Position numbers and translations under genes: made by a program. This document shows, piece by piece, positions 9,214-18,294 of a stretch of DNA of 64,000 bases (the stretch's first letter is position 1; each line of letters begins with the position of its first letter). The notes under the pieces are model-generated. The model was not told where the DNA came from, searched no databases, and saw only the letters and a program-made list of their open reading frames with translations. The stretch is from Bacteroidia bacterium (GTDB lineage: Bacteria; Bacteroidota; Bacteroidia; Bacteroidales; UBA7960), in contig REEA01000112.1 in the NCBI GenBank assembly GCA_007695305.1, forward strand, positions 58,161 through 122,160, in the 5' to 3' direction.

Positions 9214-9287
9214 GTGACTATAGCTCAGCTGGTTAGAGCATCAGATTGTGGTTCTGAGGGTCGTGGGTTCGAATCCCATTAGTCACC
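9214..9287 (+). tRNA. tRNA-His (anticodon GUG)
   Basis: A complete cloverleaf: acceptor GTGACTA pairs with TAGTCAC, the D arm holds AGCTCAGCTGGTTAGAGC, the anticodon stem CAGA/TCTG encloses loop TTGTGGT with anticodon GTG, and the T arm contains GGTTCGAATCC. A G at 9213 supplies the extra G(-1) typical of histidine tRNA, opposite C73 at 9287. The CCA end is not encoded (the next bases are CAC), so it must be added after transcription. An intrinsic terminator follows 20 bp downstream. Confidence 0.95.
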
Positions 9288-9306
9288 CACCAACACCTAA
9301 CAACAG

Positions 9307-9349
9307 CAGGCAATCCTTTAAAAAAGTGATTGCCTGTTTCTTTTTTTTT
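9307..9349 (+). terminator. Intrinsic terminator after tRNA-His
   Basis: Stem CAGGCAATC (9307-9315) pairs with GATTGCCTG (9328-9336) across a 12-nt loop and is followed by TTTC and a run of nine T. The stem core is the same as that of the rpsO terminator at 43075-43099. Confidence 0.9.
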
Positions 9350-9599
9350 GAGCTCTCAGACGTAAATATTATAAAACACTCCCTCTCCCGGAATATTTCA
9401 AAAATTATAACGTCTATCTTTTGGCAAACGTTGCTCTCTCCGCCACAGGCATCGTTTCATCTGTAAAATTCACAACTCTTTTCCCAGTTGAAGGACAGCT
9501 GCCTCAAAAAAACATGTACCCCGCGAAAAAGACCCGCCATCATGCCAAATACCTTTCAAAAAAAATCCCCAAACCATTATTTTGTTTAAAGAAATATTG

Positions 9600-9607
9600 T
9601 ATCTTTG
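9600..9607 (+). promoter_or_regulatory. -7 promoter element of the rpmG operon
   Basis: TATCTTTG, an exact TAnnTTTG match, 29 bp before the rpmG ATG. A TTTG at 9581-9584 may be the -33 element, although its 15-bp spacer is short. Confidence 0.55.
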
Positions 9608-9636
9608 CACTCCTGAAATAATTAAGGTAAGAAATC

Positions 9637-9825
9637 ATGGCTAAGAAAACAAAAGAAGCGCGTCACCAGGTTATTCTGGAGTGCACAGAGCATAAAGAAA
9701 GCGGGATGCCGGGTACATCCAGGTATATCACCATGAAAAACAAAAAAAATACCCCTGATCGTCTGGAGTTGAAAAAATACAACCCCATCCTCCGTAGAAT
9801 GACCATCCACAGAGAAATCAAATAA
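9637..9825 (+). CDS. rpmG: 50S ribosomal protein L33
   Basis: A 62-residue basic protein of the large ribosomal subunit, recognised by the L33 core: VILECTEHK near the start, [11 protein letters not shown] in the middle, and the LELKKYNP...[10 protein letters not shown] end. Length is normal for Bacteroidetes L33. It contains a single cysteine in place of the paired CxxC zinc ribbon, so it is a zinc-independent (C-minus) form. It is the first gene of a probable operon with the DUF4295 protein 11 bp downstream. Confidence 0.95.
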   Translation: MAKKTKEARHQVILECTEHKESGMPGTSRYITMKNKKNTPDRLELKKYNPILRRMTIHREIK

Positions 9826-9836
9826 ATCATCATACC

Positions 9837-9995
9837 ATGGCAAAGAAAGTAGTTGCAACACTGAAAACCGATACAGGAAAAGGATTCGCCAAAGTAATCC
9901 GGATGCAGAAATCCGAAAAATCGGGAGCATATACGTTTGAAGAAGATATCGTAGCTGCAGAAAAAGTCAAAGAATACTTTGCACAAAAAAAATAA
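9837..9995 (+). CDS. DUF4295 family protein
   Basis: A 52-residue basic protein (begins MAKKVVATLK, ends KEYFAQKK). It matches the small DUF4295 family, which I know only from Bacteroidetes, where it normally sits between L33 and FtsY exactly as here. Its size, charge and constant place behind a ribosomal gene suggest a ribosome-associated role, but the function is not established. The ATG at 9837 lies 11 bp after the rpmG stop. Confidence 0.88.
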   Translation: MAKKVVATLKTDTGKGFAKVIRMQKSEKSGAYTFEEDIVAAEKVKEYFAQKK

Positions 9996-10069
9996 AAAAA
10001 TCAGCAGCATAGTTTTGATATGACCGGCAAGCCGGAAATGCTTGCAATATTAACCATATCATATCCTCC

Positions 10070-10104
10070 CAGATCTGCCCCCAGATGGTGCAGGTCTGTT
10101 TTTT
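10070..10104 (+). terminator. Intrinsic terminator/attenuator ahead of ftsY
   Basis: CAGATCTGC (10070-10078) pairs with GCAGGTCTG (10090-10098), with one G-T wobble, and is followed by six T. It lies between the DUF4295 gene and ftsY, so it should end most rpmG-DUF4295 transcripts, leaving ftsY to read-through or a promoter not identified here. Confidence 0.75.
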
Positions 10105-10128
10105 ATGATACACCCTATATATTCATCT

Positions 10129-11082
10129 ATGGGCCTTTTTGATATTTTTTCGAAAAACAAGGAAGAAAAACTTGACAAAGGATTGGCGAAGACCCGCACA
10201 AGCTTTTTTTCTAAACTGTCTAAAGCAGTAGCCGGTCGATCCACCGTTGATTCAGCAGTGCTTGATGACCTGGAAGAAGTCCTCATCAGTTCCGATGTGG
10301 GCATTGCCACCACAATAAAGATCATCGAAAGGATCGAAGACCGCGTGGCACGCGACAAATACCTCGGCACCGACGAGCTCAACAAAATCCTCAAAGAAGA
10401 AATAACCGCGCTGTTGTTTGAGAATACATCAAGCAGCTTTTCCGAAATATTGCCCGACTCGGACAATGGCCCCTATGTGATTATGGTGGTAGGTGTTAAC
10501 GGTGTCGGAAAAACCACCACCATCGGTAAACTGGCACATCAATTCAGGATGGCGGGGAAAAAAGTAGTGGTTGGTGCGGCAGACACCTTCCGTGCCGCCG
10601 CCGTTGACCAGCTCACTATATGGGCACAGCGGGCCGGTGTGCCCGTCGTAGCCAAAGGTATGGGCGTCGATCCCGCATCCGTAGCCTTTGAAACACTCAG
10701 CTATGCAAAGGAAAATAATATGGATGTAGCAATACTCGATACCGCCGGCCGACTCCATAACAAGGTAAACCTCATGAATGAACTGGGCAAGATCAAAAGA
10801 GTAATGCAAAAAGTGATCCCCGGTGCCCCCCAGGAAGTGCTGCTCATCCTCGATGGCTCAACCGGACAAAATGCATTCGAACAAGCCAAACAATTTACTT
10901 CTGTTACAGAAGTGAATGCCCTGGCAATTACTAAACTCGATGGTACCGCAAAAGGCGGTGTCGTGATCGGCGTTAGCGATCAGTTCAGCGTACCGGTGAA
11001 ATATATCGGCGTAGGTGAAAAAATCGACGACCTGCAATTGTTTGACAGGGAAGCTTTCGTGGAAACAATCTTTCAATCCTGA
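10129..11082 (+). CDS. ftsY: Signal recognition particle receptor FtsY
   Basis: A 317-residue SRP-receptor GTPase that docks ribosome-SRP complexes at the inner membrane for co-translational insertion. The start is the ATG at 10129 ([11 protein letters not shown]), which gives the usual amphipathic N-terminal helix; the acidic A domain of E. coli FtsY is essentially missing, as is common in this phylum. GTPase motifs are intact: P-loop [10 protein letters not shown] (about residues 127-136), DTFRAAA, DTAGRLH, and [10 protein letters not shown]. It is followed after 5 bp by rimO. Confidence 0.96.
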   Translation: MGLFDIFSKNKEEKLDKGLAKTRTSFFSKLSKAVAGRSTVDSAVLDDLEEVLISSDVGIATTIKIIERIEDRVARDKYLGTDELNKILKEEITALLFENTSSSFSEILPDSDNGPYVIMVVGVNGVGKTTTIGKLAHQFRMAGKKVVVGAADTFRAAAVDQLTIWAQRAGVPVVAKGMGVDPASVAFETLSYAKENNMDVAILDTAGRLHNKVNLMNELGKIKRVMQKVIPGAPQEVLLILDGSTGQNAFEQAKQFTSVTEVNALAITKLDGTAKGGVVIGVSDQFSVPVKYIGVGEKIDDLQLFDREAFVETIFQS

Positions 11083-11087
11083 ATTCC

Positions 11088-12398
11088 GTGACTGAATACC
11101 CAAAGAGATCTGTCAGGATGATCACCCTCGGGTGCTCAAAAAACCTGGTTGACTCCGAAAAAATCCTCGGCAACCTTCCTGCCGGGCAGTTTACCATACA
11201 GCACAACAACCACAAGCCCACAGATATTCTAATTATCAACACCTGCGGTTTTATTCACGACGCCAAAGAAGAAAGCATCGACACTATCTTGGAAGCCGTT
11301 GAACTACAAAAAAAAGGCATGGCCGGCGAAATTATCGTCACCGGATGCCTCTCACAACGTTACAAAACAATACTGCAGAAGGAAATACCCGAAGTAGCTG
11401 CCTGGTTTGGCGCCAGACAACCGGATGACCTGCTGGCCTACCTCATACAAAATCATGTCTCAAGCCCCTTCCGGCGACATCTCACCACACCTTCACATTA
11501 TGCCTACCTGAAAATATCAGAAGGCTGCGACAGAACCTGCTCTTTTTGTGCCATACCGGAAATCCGCGGAAAGCACATTTCAGCGCCAATGGATCACCTG
11601 TTGGAAGAAGCCTCAATGCTCGCAAACAAAGGAGTAAAAGAACTCATCCTCGTTGCCCAGGATTTGAGCTATTACGGCATCGACAGCCATGGCAAACATA
11701 TGCTCGGACAACTGCTTGAGAAACTCTGTTTGATTAATGGTATCCAGTGGATCCGCCTGCATTATGCCTATCCCCATCAATTTCCCGATGACGTGATCAG
11801 CCAAATGGCCGAACAGGAAAAAATTTGTAAATACCTGGATATCCCGGTTCAGCATATCAACGACGACATCCTGAAATCCATGCGTCGTGGCCATACAAAA
11901 TCCGGAACCATGCACTTTCTATCCAAACTAAGGGAAAATGTTCCCGGTATTGCCTTGCGCACCACCTTAATGGTCGGTTATCCCGGCGAAACAGAACAGG
12001 CTTTTTCCGAACTGGTGGATTTCGTGAACAACATCCGCTTCGAGCGCCTGGGCGTTTTTACATACTCCCCCGAAGAAGGAACAAGAGCCCACACACTTCG
12101 TGACAATGTACCAGAACACATTAAACTGGAAAGACAAGAGTTGATCATGACCATGCAGTCAGAGATCTCTTATGAGAAAAACCTTTCATTGATCGGACAA
12201 ACGATGAAGGTCATCATCGATGCCGAAGAAGAAACACGTTTCGTGGCCCGCTCTCAATACGACTCTCCGGAAGTGGATAATGAAGTCCTGATCGAAAAAC
12301 CCGCCCCTTTCAAAATGGGCCGTTTGGTAGATGTAAAAATCACCGGCGCCGCCGAATTTGACCTGTATGCCCATCCGGTCGGCTATAGGAATCGATAA
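11088..12398 (+). CDS. rimO: Ribosomal protein S12 methylthiotransferase RimO
   Basis: A 436-residue radical-SAM enzyme that adds a methylthio group to the conserved aspartate of ribosomal protein S12. Three N-terminal cysteines for the auxiliary [4Fe-4S] cluster are visible in TLGCSKN, NTCGF and TGCLSQ; the radical-SAM CxxxCxxC cluster is CDRTCSFC (about residues 145-152), and a TRAM-like domain ends the protein. The start is taken as the GTG at 11088, 5 bp after the ftsY stop; the first ATG, ten codons further, would begin immediately before the first cluster motif and looks too short. Translation is probably coupled to ftsY. Confidence 0.94.
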   Translation: MTEYPKRSVRMITLGCSKNLVDSEKILGNLPAGQFTIQHNNHKPTDILIINTCGFIHDAKEESIDTILEAVELQKKGMAGEIIVTGCLSQRYKTILQKEIPEVAAWFGARQPDDLLAYLIQNHVSSPFRRHLTTPSHYAYLKISEGCDRTCSFCAIPEIRGKHISAPMDHLLEEASMLANKGVKELILVAQDLSYYGIDSHGKHMLGQLLEKLCLINGIQWIRLHYAYPHQFPDDVISQMAEQEKICKYLDIPVQHINDDILKSMRRGHTKSGTMHFLSKLRENVPGIALRTTLMVGYPGETEQAFSELVDFVNNIRFERLGVFTYSPEEGTRAHTLRDNVPEHIKLERQELIMTMQSEISYEKNLSLIGQTMKVIIDAEEETRFVARSQYDSPEVDNEVLIEKPAPFKMGRLVDVKITGAAEFDLYAHPVGYRNR

Positions 12399-12483
12399 AC
12401 AATATAGTTCTGATATCCCACCCTGACGAAATCAAGATGCAGCAGGATATCTGCCGTTTATCGTCACAGCAAACATCTCTAAA

Positions 12484-15108
12484 CTATAGTAGCAAAGAGT
12501 TAAAAATCAGCTTTTTGGAAACTGGTGTAGAACCCCTGAAATTGGGTGCAAAAGAGAACAACACCGCTTGCCCCTCACCCCTCTGCAGCCATACGATCGC
12601 AGGTTGCCGTTCCAACAGATACACTTTCTCTGCGTAACCGCTCAAAAGCAAGTCTTCGTCTTCAGGAAACAAACCAATCACCCGCCTGTCCATATCAAAA
12701 TTTGGAATAGATGTGGCAAAAATCGGTGAACTTCGGTGGAATACCCCAATTTGCCCTTGCATGCCATATGTAACGGGATGATCCGGTAAGAGATTGACCT
12801 TCAACAGTGAACCCGGACAGTAAAAGCCGTTTCCTGTTAGTGTTCCGGAAATATCACGGATGGGAAACCGGAAATTTTCTTCCCCCTCACCAGGACTCAT
12901 CAAACCAAAAAACAAAGCTGTGGAATTGGCCCACGAAACCACCGTTCCTCCATTTGCCATGAATCGCAAAACCTTTTGCCAGCCTTCATTACCCATACCT
13001 TCTATGTAACCGGGATTGTAAAAAGGCACAAAAACCTCCCCGGCTCGTGTCATATGACCATGCAGAATCTGGTCTTTTGGTGCATCGGGGAAAACAATCA
13101 CATCAAAACGGTCATCCAGCGAAACATCCTTAAAATCAGAGGGGTTGAGCACCGTGAATGGGATGCCGTAGCTGTCGAAAAGGAAGCGTGTCCAACCGGC
13201 ATCCATATCATGAAAATTTGTTTCACATAAGGCAATACGCGGCAAGCGGATTCTTTCGGTGGCAACATCAGGTTCCTGTGCAAAAACAATGGGCGCAATG
13301 TCGATTTTCTCCAATAACGCTTCAATCGTCGACCGGTTCCCCCGGGTAATGCCAACCAAAAAACTTCCTTTTGGAACAATCTCCTCATGCCACGGGTAAT
13401 CTTCAACTGTGCGCACTACCTGGATGTCTTCCGCCATTGCCCTGAAAGCAAATCCAAAGCTTTGGTTATACCTTGCGGAAAACAGTAACCAGTTGGCATC
13501 GCCGGGTAAACCGCGCCTGTGAGTCAGTTCTTCAGCACGAATAGGCGAATAGTTAAGATTCTCATGGGAATAATAAGTGTTTATTTCCAAACTTCTCAGC
13601 CCCCTGTGCAGTGGTAAAGACCAGGATGTGATGTCATAAGGACGGATTATTTCACCACCGGGGGTGTATCTTCTCACCGGAAAATCCTGTTCTTCCATAA
13701 CCTCCTTGATAAAAGCACGGAATGGTTGCGCCATCGGGATGATATAATCACCCTCCCGAATAAGCCTTCCTTCCATCACATGATCCGTATCCATACGATA
13801 CAGGTCAATCCCATGCCGCTCCAGTAAACGCAATAAGGCCTGCAACTCACCCATATCATGTTGTTTGGCAGGCAATATATAATAATACGGAGGTTCAGTA
13901 AGTCCTTTGTTGATCTCCCTCCTGCACATCTCATTGCGAAAATGAAGAATCTCCTCCCGGTGCAAGGAAGCAGTCCTTACCAGCGAATAAACTGATTCCA
14001 GCTCATAGGTGACCAAATCACCAAGGGTCCACCAGCCACCCGGCCATGGTGCCGGGAAATTGATGCTCTTTTTGTATTCAGACAAACCTTTGCCCCATAC
14101 CTGTAGCTCATTGGCTTCAATATATATGGGCGTTGCCAGCTGTACACTGGCAGCTTCTGTCAAAAGGCTGATCACATTCTTCCACGCACTGGTTTGTGTC
14201 GACCCCGGCCAGTAATCATCAAACAGGTAATGCTGACTTACACCCTTTAGGCCCCTTGCCGTCATATCCCGGGCCATATTCGACCCGAACACCCATGTCC
14301 AACTCCACACCCTTTCATCAATATTCTGTGCGATGGGATCGTGATTGGGTGGCACGAAATAACGCGGACCGGTACTGCCCATCTGATGTTTTTCAACAAG
14401 TACATGAGGAAACCAGTCGAGGTTGTAAATATCGGCTACCGCCTGATTGTCACTCTGTGTCAGAGTCACAAAATCCCTGTTGATGTTGTGCCCCACATAT
14501 TTGTGGTAAACACCCGGCAATCCGCTGCCTTCATATGGTGTGCCAAGATATCTGTTGTAGTGCTCAACGATCATGTTCATGCCGTCAGGATTGTGAGAAG
14601 GCACCATCATAAAAACAACTTTATCCAGATGGGCCGGGTTGCTGTCGGTGCCTGTAATGAGATTGTATGCCATTAGGGGAGCCGCCTGTGAGGGAGCCAC
14701 TTCCGTGGAATGCATCGACAATGTGACCAATACAAAGGCACGACCTTCCTCAACCAGTGCATCCAATTCATCAGTTGGTATGTCGCCGTCAAGCGCCAGG
14801 CGGCGGTTGATCTCCTGCAGCCTGTCAAGGTTGGCGATATTCTCCGCCGATGATACAAAGGTTATATACATCGGCCGGCCCATGGGAGATACCCCATTTT
14901 CAATCATATGCACCATGTCTGATTCTTGCTGCAACAAGTCCAGGTAACCGATAAGGTCTTCGTAAAGAAACATCTTCCGGTCTTCTCCCGGCATAAAACC
15001 GAAATAGGTCTCAGGATGCGTCAGATCAGCAATTCCGGACTCCTCCGCAAGGGAAGAACCAACTATAAAAATAAAAGCAAAAACTAAGGAAAAAAATCGG
15101 GATGTCAT
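12484..15108 (-). CDS. Secreted M14-family zinc carboxypeptidase-like protein
   Basis: An 874-residue exported protein. The ATG at 15108 gives a compact signal peptide (MTSRFFSLVFAFIFIVGSS); an ATG 16 codons upstream is also open. The catalytic domain shows the M14 zinc motif H-S-T-E (about residues 133-136) in LSMHSTEVAPSQ, followed by VPSHNPDGMN, NRDFVTLTQ and VEKHQMG, as in large M14 peptidases. The C-terminal half (about 450 residues) has no motif I can name. Peptide or cell-wall peptide cleavage outside the cytoplasm is likely; the substrate is unknown. It follows the phosphohexomutase gene by 51 bp, and its end faces rimO. Confidence 0.82.
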   Translation of the reverse strand: MTSRFFSLVFAFIFIVGSSLAEESGIADLTHPETYFGFMPGEDRKMFLYEDLIGYLDLLQQESDMVHMIENGVSPMGRPMYITFVSSAENIANLDRLQEINRRLALDGDIPTDELDALVEEGRAFVLVTLSMHSTEVAPSQAAPLMAYNLITGTDSNPAHLDKVVFMMVPSHNPDGMNMIVEHYNRYLGTPYEGSGLPGVYHKYVGHNINRDFVTLTQSDNQAVADIYNLDWFPHVLVEKHQMGSTGPRYFVPPNHDPIAQNIDERVWSWTWVFGSNMARDMTARGLKGVSQHYLFDDYWPGSTQTSAWKNVISLLTEAASVQLATPIYIEANELQVWGKGLSEYKKSINFPAPWPGGWWTLGDLVTYELESVYSLVRTASLHREEILHFRNEMCRREINKGLTEPPYYYILPAKQHDMGELQALLRLLERHGIDLYRMDTDHVMEGRLIREGDYIIPMAQPFRAFIKEVMEEQDFPVRRYTPGGEIIRPYDITSWSLPLHRGLRSLEINTYYSHENLNYSPIRAEELTHRRGLPGDANWLLFSARYNQSFGFAFRAMAEDIQVVRTVEDYPWHEEIVPKGSFLVGITRGNRSTIEALLEKIDIAPIVFAQEPDVATERIRLPRIALCETNFHDMDAGWTRFLFDSYGIPFTVLNPSDFKDVSLDDRFDVIVFPDAPKDQILHGHMTRAGEVFVPFYNPGYIEGMGNEGWQKVLRFMANGGTVVSWANSTALFFGLMSPGEGEENFRFPIRDISGTLTGNGFYCPGSLLKVNLLPDHPVTYGMQGQIGVFHRSSPIFATSIPNFDMDRRVIGLFPEDEDLLLSGYAEKVYLLERQPAIVWLQRGEGQAVLFSFAPNFRGSTPVSKKLIFNSLLL

Positions 15109-15159
15109 GGTTTGAATAATTTTTATGAAGTGGTTTTTTTTGGGTTGTTTTGTCAAAGT

Positions 15160-16575
15160 CTAATGATTGGGATTCATGATCGTTTCATAGCCTGCTTTCA
15201 GGATGTCAAGTGCTTCATCCCGGTCTTTCCCCTCAGCATAGGTGCGCAATACAGGTTCTGTACCTGATGGTCTGATCATCAGCCATTGGCTGTCGCTGAA
15301 ATAATATTTGAAGCCGTCCAGGGTCTCCTGCTTTTGTACGATGTACTTTCCAAAACGTCTATATTTATCATGCTTGCAATTATCTGTGATTCGCTCTTTA
15401 TCTTCCTTGCTAATCGTGAGGTCCGACCTTTCAAATGCAAAAGATCCTGTAAGAGTATAGATTTCATCTATCAGTTCTGTAAGTGTTTTGCCGGTTTTTA
15501 CCATGGCCTCCCATATAATCAGACCGTTGTAGATGCCATCCCTTTCAGGAATATGACCTGAGACGGCAATACCGCCAGACTCTTCCCCGCCCACCAGAAC
15601 TTCTTCCTCCAGCATGATGCCGCAGATGTGCTTGAACCCGATCTTTACCACCTCCAGGGGTATACCATAAATTTCGCAAAGTTTGTGAATCTTCACCGAT
15701 GATGAAAACCCGGTTGCCACTTTGCCTGTTTTTTTCTTGTAATGATGCAGGTATTGGATAAGCAACAGGATCACGTGGTGAGAGTCGATGTATCTGCCCC
15801 GGTTATCCATTAGTGCCGTACGGTCTGCATCGCCGTCAACAGCCAGTCCGCAATCAATTCTACCATTCAGCCTTATGGCTTCGCTGAAAGCTTTCAGGTT
15901 CCTGGCAAGGGGCTCCGGCGGAATGCCATCAAACAGCGGCTGCCTTTCACAATGCAATAGCATGATATCCGGGAAAAGCCGTCGCATCACATTTTGCCCG
16001 GAACCGTACATGGCATCAAAGGCAAAGCCCATACCGGAATTTCGAATGGCATCCAGATCGAAACGCTGCTCCAGGTATTCACAATAAGCGCTTTCCAGAT
16101 CAATGTATTCAAGAAGACCCTCTTTCTGTAAAGTGTCCAAACGGACCTGATCCGGATCTTCCGTGTACCGGTCAGGAATCAAGGCTTCCACTTCCAATAC
16201 CTGTTCTTCCAACAGGGGCCCGCCATAATGGCCTTTTAACTTGTATCCGTTGTAAAGTGGCGGATTATGGCTTGCCGTGATAAAAACACCAAGGACGCTG
16301 CCTGTATCCCTGGTACCCATACTGATCATGGGGGCTGTCACGAAACTGCCCGCCATAAAAACCTTGATCCCATGCCTTGTCAATACCTTCGCTACCGTTT
16401 CTGTAAAAAGCTCACCACCGAACCTGCAGTCATGGCCCAGCATGATAGTAGGACTATCATCCTGCTTCAATGCCCAAAGAGCTGTTCCCTCGGCAATCCG
16501 TGCCACATTACCGGTGGTGAAATCCTTGGCTATAATGGCCCGCCATCCGTCTGTGCCAAATTTTATTTTTTTCAT
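15160..16575 (-). CDS. Phosphoglucomutase/phosphomannomutase family enzyme
   Basis: A 471-residue alpha-D-phosphohexomutase that interconverts hexose 1- and 6-phosphates for glycan and nucleotide-sugar synthesis. All four family loops are present: the phosphoserine loop FITASHNPP (about residues 98-106), the magnesium loop VDGDADRTA, the sugar-binding loop GGEESGGIA, and the phosphate-binding RPSGTEPVLR near the C terminus. The opening KFGTDGWRA is also typical. Whether glucose, mannose or glucosamine phosphate is the main substrate cannot be read from the motifs. It lies 77 bp downstream of mltG in the same-strand run. Confidence 0.92.
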   Translation of the reverse strand: MKKIKFGTDGWRAIIAKDFTTGNVARIAEGTALWALKQDDSPTIMLGHDCRFGGELFTETVAKVLTRHGIKVFMAGSFVTAPMISMGTRDTGSVLGVFITASHNPPLYNGYKLKGHYGGPLLEEQVLEVEALIPDRYTEDPDQVRLDTLQKEGLLEYIDLESAYCEYLEQRFDLDAIRNSGMGFAFDAMYGSGQNVMRRLFPDIMLLHCERQPLFDGIPPEPLARNLKAFSEAIRLNGRIDCGLAVDGDADRTALMDNRGRYIDSHHVILLLIQYLHHYKKKTGKVATGFSSSVKIHKLCEIYGIPLEVVKIGFKHICGIMLEEEVLVGGEESGGIAVSGHIPERDGIYNGLIIWEAMVKTGKTLTELIDEIYTLTGSFAFERSDLTISKEDKERITDNCKHDKYRRFGKYIVQKQETLDGFKYYFSDSQWLMIRPSGTEPVLRTYAEGKDRDEALDILKAGYETIMNPNH

Positions 16576-16652
16576 GGAAGAATTTAGTGTTGTTGATGAA
16601 AACGGAATTTGCTGATTTGGAAATAATGACCTTATAGAAGATCAAGTCACCA

Positions 16653-17690
16653 TTATCTGAATACATTTAATTCGTTGAGCGCCTGTCGATAACGACGTGC
16701 GTTGGCAAGATGCTCCTGGTAGGTCCTGGCAAACACATGGTATCCGCTGAAGTCGGGCTTCGCACTAAAATAGAGATAGTTATGGTTTTCGTAATGCAAA
16801 ACGGCATCCAGCACATGTGGTTCGGGAAGGGTGATCGGGCCGGGAGGCAAGCCGCTATACATATAGGTATTAAACGGCGAGTCGATGGCCAGGTGCCTGT
16901 TTAAAACCCTTCTTATGTTAAAATCGCCCGTTGCAAAAATAACTGTCGGGTCAGCCTGCAATGGGATATTCCTCTGCAGCCGGTTCATATACACCCCGGC
17001 AATACGGGCATTTTCTTCACGCTTACTGGTTTCACTCTGTACGATGGAGGCTAAAATCCCCACTTCCACGGGCGAAAGGCCGATTTGCACCGCCCGCGCC
17101 CGGCGCGCATCGTTCCAAAAAGCTTCGTATTCCCGGTGCATCCTTGCCAATAACCCATCTACACCAATTGTCCAGTAAACCTCATAAGTATCAGGAATGA
17201 AAAGCAGAATTCCGGTCAAAGTATCCAGCCCCATCGTGGTAAAACGGTCAGGTTCACGGAGCATCTGGAGTATAGACATCGAGTCTGTTTCCAGCTGTGC
17301 GGCCAAAATGCCCGACAACTGCTCCTTCGTTCGGATATTCGTAAACGTAAGCCTGACAGCTTCCTGCTCCCCCGAACGCAATAAATTGATAAGGCTGTTG
17401 TTCCCTGTACCGGAATATATCCGGTAACGACCCGGCATCACGCGGGCAGGGTAATTTTTTTGTTCCGCAAGCCACGAAAAAGTACGAATATTGGAAACAA
17501 TGCCCTCTTCGGTAAGTATTTCCAGAACATCTTCATAATGGCTTCCCGTAGGAATAAAAACAATGGTGCTTTCTTTGCCATCAAGTTTAACATTGGGTGC
17601 GTACACCACGTAATAAAAGGATGCAATGACGGCAATAAATACAACCGCAACGATTGCCCCAAGGATAAACAATATTCTTTTTAATTTCAT
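16653..17690 (-). CDS. mltG: Endolytic murein transglycosylase MltG
   Basis: A 345-residue inner-membrane lytic transglycosylase that cuts nascent peptidoglycan and helps set glycan strand length. The ATG at 17690 places one membrane anchor at about residues 5-28; ATGs up to nine codons earlier are possible. The LysM-like/YceG domain follows, and the catalytic glutamate is E220 in SIVQSET, equivalent to E218 of E. coli MltG (usually SIVEKET). The C-terminal NTYMYSGLPPGPI stretch is a strong family mark. It lies downstream of dapF and a GNAT gene on the same strand, forming an envelope-linked run. Confidence 0.94.
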   Translation of the reverse strand: MKLKRILFILGAIVAVVFIAVIASFYYVVYAPNVKLDGKESTIVFIPTGSHYEDVLEILTEEGIVSNIRTFSWLAEQKNYPARVMPGRYRIYSGTGNNSLINLLRSGEQEAVRLTFTNIRTKEQLSGILAAQLETDSMSILQMLREPDRFTTMGLDTLTGILLFIPDTYEVYWTIGVDGLLARMHREYEAFWNDARRARAVQIGLSPVEVGILASIVQSETSKREENARIAGVYMNRLQRNIPLQADPTVIFATGDFNIRRVLNRHLAIDSPFNTYMYSGLPPGPITLPEPHVLDAVLHYENHNYLYFSAKPDFSGYHVFARTYQEHLANARRYRQALNELNVFR

Positions 17691-17754
17691 TTTCTTTATT
17701 GAAAACGCCATCTGCATCAGTTATCTTGCCTTTTGATGACGTTTGATGTGCATT

Positions 17755-18294
17755 TTAAAATATCAGCTGCAGGAAATGTTCGTCGCGCCAGCCACCCTTG
17801 AGAAGTCGCCACATTTGTTTTGTTCCTGTTATTTTGAAGCCGAACTTTTGAAACAGTTTCAGGCTCACTTCGTTGTCTGCATCTATGCCGCAGTATAATT
17901 GTTTGCAATGCAGTATTTCTCTTGCGTATGTGATCACAAGCCCGATTGCCTCCGACGCAAAGCCCTGTTTCTGATATTCAGGATCAATAATGATTCCTAA
18001 GGCTACCCTGCGGTGGTGAGGATCAAAATCAAACAGGTCAATGATACCGCGGGCTTGCTTGTCATGCCCGACAATCATCAGACGAAGCTGTTTATCATTG
18101 TAGATATTGTTGTCAGCATTCAGAATGTATTGCTCCAGGTAAAATCTGGAAAACGGGTTCAGATGGTTACTGTAAACCCAGTTACTGATGTTATTTTCCC
18201 ATCGGTAAAGCACTTCAAGGTCCTCAATTTCCACAGGTCTGAGAAAAATTCTTTCACCGCTCAAACCGGTCAGTGTGTGATCTTCTTTTTTCAT
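17755..18294 (-). CDS. GNAT family N-acetyltransferase (RimJ/RimL-like)
   Basis: A 179-residue acetyltransferase. The N-terminal IFLRPVEIEDLEVLYRW and the acetyl-CoA loop QKQGFASEAI (about residues 109-118), followed by NEVSLKLFQKFGF, match the Acetyltransf_3 group that includes RimJ/RimL and SpeG-like enzymes. The acceptor is unknown; N-terminal amino groups, polyamines and amino-sugars are all possible. Its ATG overlaps the dapF stop (ATGA at 18291-18294), so translation is probably coupled to dapF, and mltG follows by 64 bp. The close link with two peptidoglycan genes hints at, but does not prove, an envelope role. Confidence 0.85.
   Translation of the reverse strand: MKKEDHTLTGLSGERIFLRPVEIEDLEVLYRWENNISNWVYSNHLNPFSRFYLEQYILNADNNIYNDKQLRLMIVGHDKQARGIIDLFDFDPHHRRVALGIIIDPEYQKQGFASEAIGLVITYAREILHCKQLYCGIDADNEVSLKLFQKFGFKITGTKQMWRLLKGGWRDEHFLQLIF

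Larger units (their letters stand above)
9288..9636 (+). other. Intergenic region between tRNA-His and rpmG
   Basis: About 350 bp without a credible gene. It holds the tRNA terminator (9307-9349) and the rpmG promoter motif (9600-9607). The short open frames here overlap the tRNA or have no coding character. No rpmB (L28) gene is present, although L28 often precedes L33 in this phylum. Confidence 0.7.

Noticed and set aside
9248..9466. Open frame starting inside tRNA-His
   Set aside because: Its first codons are tRNA sequence and it crosses the intrinsic terminator; it has no protein-like composition.
9837..9995. Possible rpmB or other ribosomal protein in place of the DUF4295 gene
   Set aside because: The 52 residues match DUF4295 in sequence and position and do not resemble L28.
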